Of a stretch of DNA of 6,213 bases, positions 5,541 through 6,213 are shown piece after piece. The stretch lies in assembly GCA_035542775.1 (NCBI GenBank), contig DATKKX010000484.1, positions 1-6,213 on the forward strand. The letters run 5' to 3'. A model generated the notes under the pieces. That model was not told where the DNA came from. It did not search any database and saw only the letters and a list, made by a program, of their open reading frames with translations. The DNA comes from DATKKX01 sp035542775. GTDB taxonomy: Bacteria > Planctomycetota > Phycisphaerae > UBA1845 > UTPLA1. A program made the translations under genes and the position numbers. Within the stretch, counting starts at the first letter, position 1. Every line of letters begins with the position of its first letter.

Positions 5541-5804
5541 CTACGTGCCATTCGTGGCCGTCTCTGGTCTGCCTGGTTTCTGGTTCCCCCTTTCTCGCAA
5601 GTCAGCGGCGCAACGGCGCAGGAGGTCGGAGAGCAGACCCAAGAGGATAAAGAAACCCGTGCTCAGTACCGCCAGTCCGCAAGCGAACATCTCGGTAAAT
5701 CGACCTGGACCGACAATAGCCCCGATGATCCAGGGCACAACCTGCAACACCGCGCAACAGAGTGAGAGCACCCTGTATATCCGCACTCTTTTCATTGTGA
5801 GCAC
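5541..5804 (-). CDS. Small two-helix membrane protein
   Basis: The product is about 87 residues if translation starts at GTG 5804, which sits six bases after GGAGGT (plus positions 5811-5816). ATG at 5795 is possible but 15 bases from the site, and the frame is open to GTG 5819. The N-terminus carries Lys/Arg (MKRVRIYR). It is followed by a hydrophobic segment (VLSLCCAVLQVVPWIIGAIVG), a short GRFTE loop, a second hydrophobic segment (CGLAVLSTGFFILLGLLSDLL), and a basic tail RRCAADLRERGN. By the positive-inside rule both ends face the cytoplasm. It lies 99 bases after the hydrophobic ORF on the same strand and ends in a TAG placed directly, and in the same frame, before the RHS fragment. No family is recognised. 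Its position invites the idea of an immunity protein, but this is only inference. Confidence 0.6.
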   Translation of the reverse strand: MLTMKRVRIYRVLSLCCAVLQVVPWIIGAIVGPGRFTEMFACGLAVLSTGFFILLGLLSDLLRRCAADLRERGNQKPGRPETATNGT

Positions 5805-5810
5805 AATGCA

Positions 5811-5816
5811 ACCTCC
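5811..5816 (-). promoter_or_regulatory. Ribosome binding site for the small membrane protein
   Basis: On the - strand GGAGGT is followed by six bases (TGCATT) and then GTG at 5804-5802. This is ideal spacing, and it is why GTG 5804 is preferred over ATG 5795 and GTG 5819. Confidence 0.6.
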
Positions 5817-5903
5817 CACGAGCGAGGTACCGCCTGGGCCCGCCTTCCCAAAGAGCGCGGCGATTCCCGTCGAGGCTCTGGCAGCGGGTCCACCGAGTAG
5901 CGC

Positions 5904-6203
5904 CTAGAAACCAAGGATCGATCCCCAGATCAGATCCACTATCAAGCCACCGGCGATACCGATGATGGCTCCCTCCGTGCCGACTGTCACTGCAGGGAAG
6001 AACATTGCCATACCGCCCTCAAGACCGCCTCCCCAAAGTGACGCAGCGGCGGTGAGTATGCCTGCTGTGCCGAAACCAGTCAAAAGTCCGCCCAATAGGC
6101 CGCTTACGGTGCCGAAGATCCCCATCAAAGTCATGAAGTCGCTGATGTCGTTCGCCAGGGTCGTGTCACCAGCATCGCGCGCGGCTATGTAGCAGGAAAA
6201 CAT
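5904..6203 (-). CDS. Glycine-rich hydrophobic protein or C-terminal domain, possibly 5'-partial
   Basis: From ATG 6203 the product is 99 residues. The three codons upstream to the window edge contain no stop and no Shine-Dalgarno motif is visible, so this may be the tail of a larger protein. Residues 1-22 are polar (ARDAGDTTLANDISD). The rest is strongly hydrophobic with closely spaced glycines: MTLMGIFGTVSGLLGGLL (24-41) and GFGTAGILTAAASLWGGG (43-60), then an FFP break, then EGAIIGIAGGLIVDLIWGSI (77-96). The small-residue spacing (GxxxG and GG pairs) is typical of tightly packed or oligomerising membrane helices, including glycine-zipper and some pore-forming segments. No homologue is recognised. 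It is encoded upstream of, and on the same strand as, the small membrane protein and RHS fragment, so a C-terminal domain of a polymorphic toxin is possible but unproven. Confidence 0.6.
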   Translation of the reverse strand: MFSCYIAARDAGDTTLANDISDFMTLMGIFGTVSGLLGGLLTGFGTAGILTAAASLWGGGLEGGMAMFFPAVTVGTEGAIIGIAGGLIVDLIWGSILGF

Positions 6204-6213
6204 GGAAGCGGAC

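Noticed and set aside
5560..5590. Repeated CTGGT motif near the 3' end of the small membrane gene
   Set aside because: Only three imperfect copies lie within 25 bases. This is consistent with chance or simple slippage, with no structure or boundary attached.
4651..5907. 418-codon open frame on the + strand across the right part of the window
   Set aside because: It is antisense to the recognisable RHS motifs and the small membrane protein. The product is Pro/Arg/His-rich with no domain, and no ribosome binding site precedes it. It also runs through all three hairpins.

Overview
The window is GC-rich bacterial DNA with compact genes in its left 3.8 kb and looser, partly decayed DNA in its right 2.4 kb. 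The gene styles suggest a planctomycete-like bacterium: a full-length NuoN-type complex I subunit, a divergent stand-alone GroES, a BtpA-family protein, a secreted protein with two Ada-like zinc modules, and RHS/YD-repeat remnants of a type I associate with planctomycete genomes. That assignment comes from recalled family resemblance and was not searched, so it is only moderately sure.

Left part (1-3806, all on the + strand): the 3' end and nearly all of nuoN (NADH:quinone oxidoreductase proton-pumping subunit N) runs in from the left edge. A 124-base gap with a good sigma70-like promoter follows. Then come a small GroES-family co-chaperonin (1560-1889), a predicted exported protein with a staphylococcal-nuclease-like fold between two Ada-type zinc modules (1941-2972), and a BtpA/SgcQ-family TIM-barrel protein (2982-3806). 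The last two are 9 bases apart and probably co-transcribed; groES may lead the same transcript. No shared pathway is obvious.

Middle (3807-4660): about 530 bases hold no convincing gene, only short repeats and hairpins. A 91-residue hypothetical protein follows on the + strand with a clear ribosome binding site (4336-4611).

Right part (4660-6213): three strong hairpins lie between convergent units. On the - strand, read from right to left, there is a glycine-rich hydrophobic ORF that may continue past the right edge (5904-6203), a small two-helix membrane protein with a good ribosome binding site (5541-5804), and a broken RHS-core fragment (about 5540 to 4795). The RHS fragment has no N-terminal part, one frame change, no downstream core motifs, and an 81-base palindromic insertion that adds exactly 27 codons in frame.

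The two most interesting points are this in-frame palindromic element, which resembles in behaviour the protein-coding palindromic elements known from Rickettsia, and the order hydrophobic tail / small membrane protein / orphan RHS core fragment. That order resembles a polymorphic-toxin locus with an immunity gene and a displaced silent RHS cassette. The second idea needs the sequence to the right of the window.
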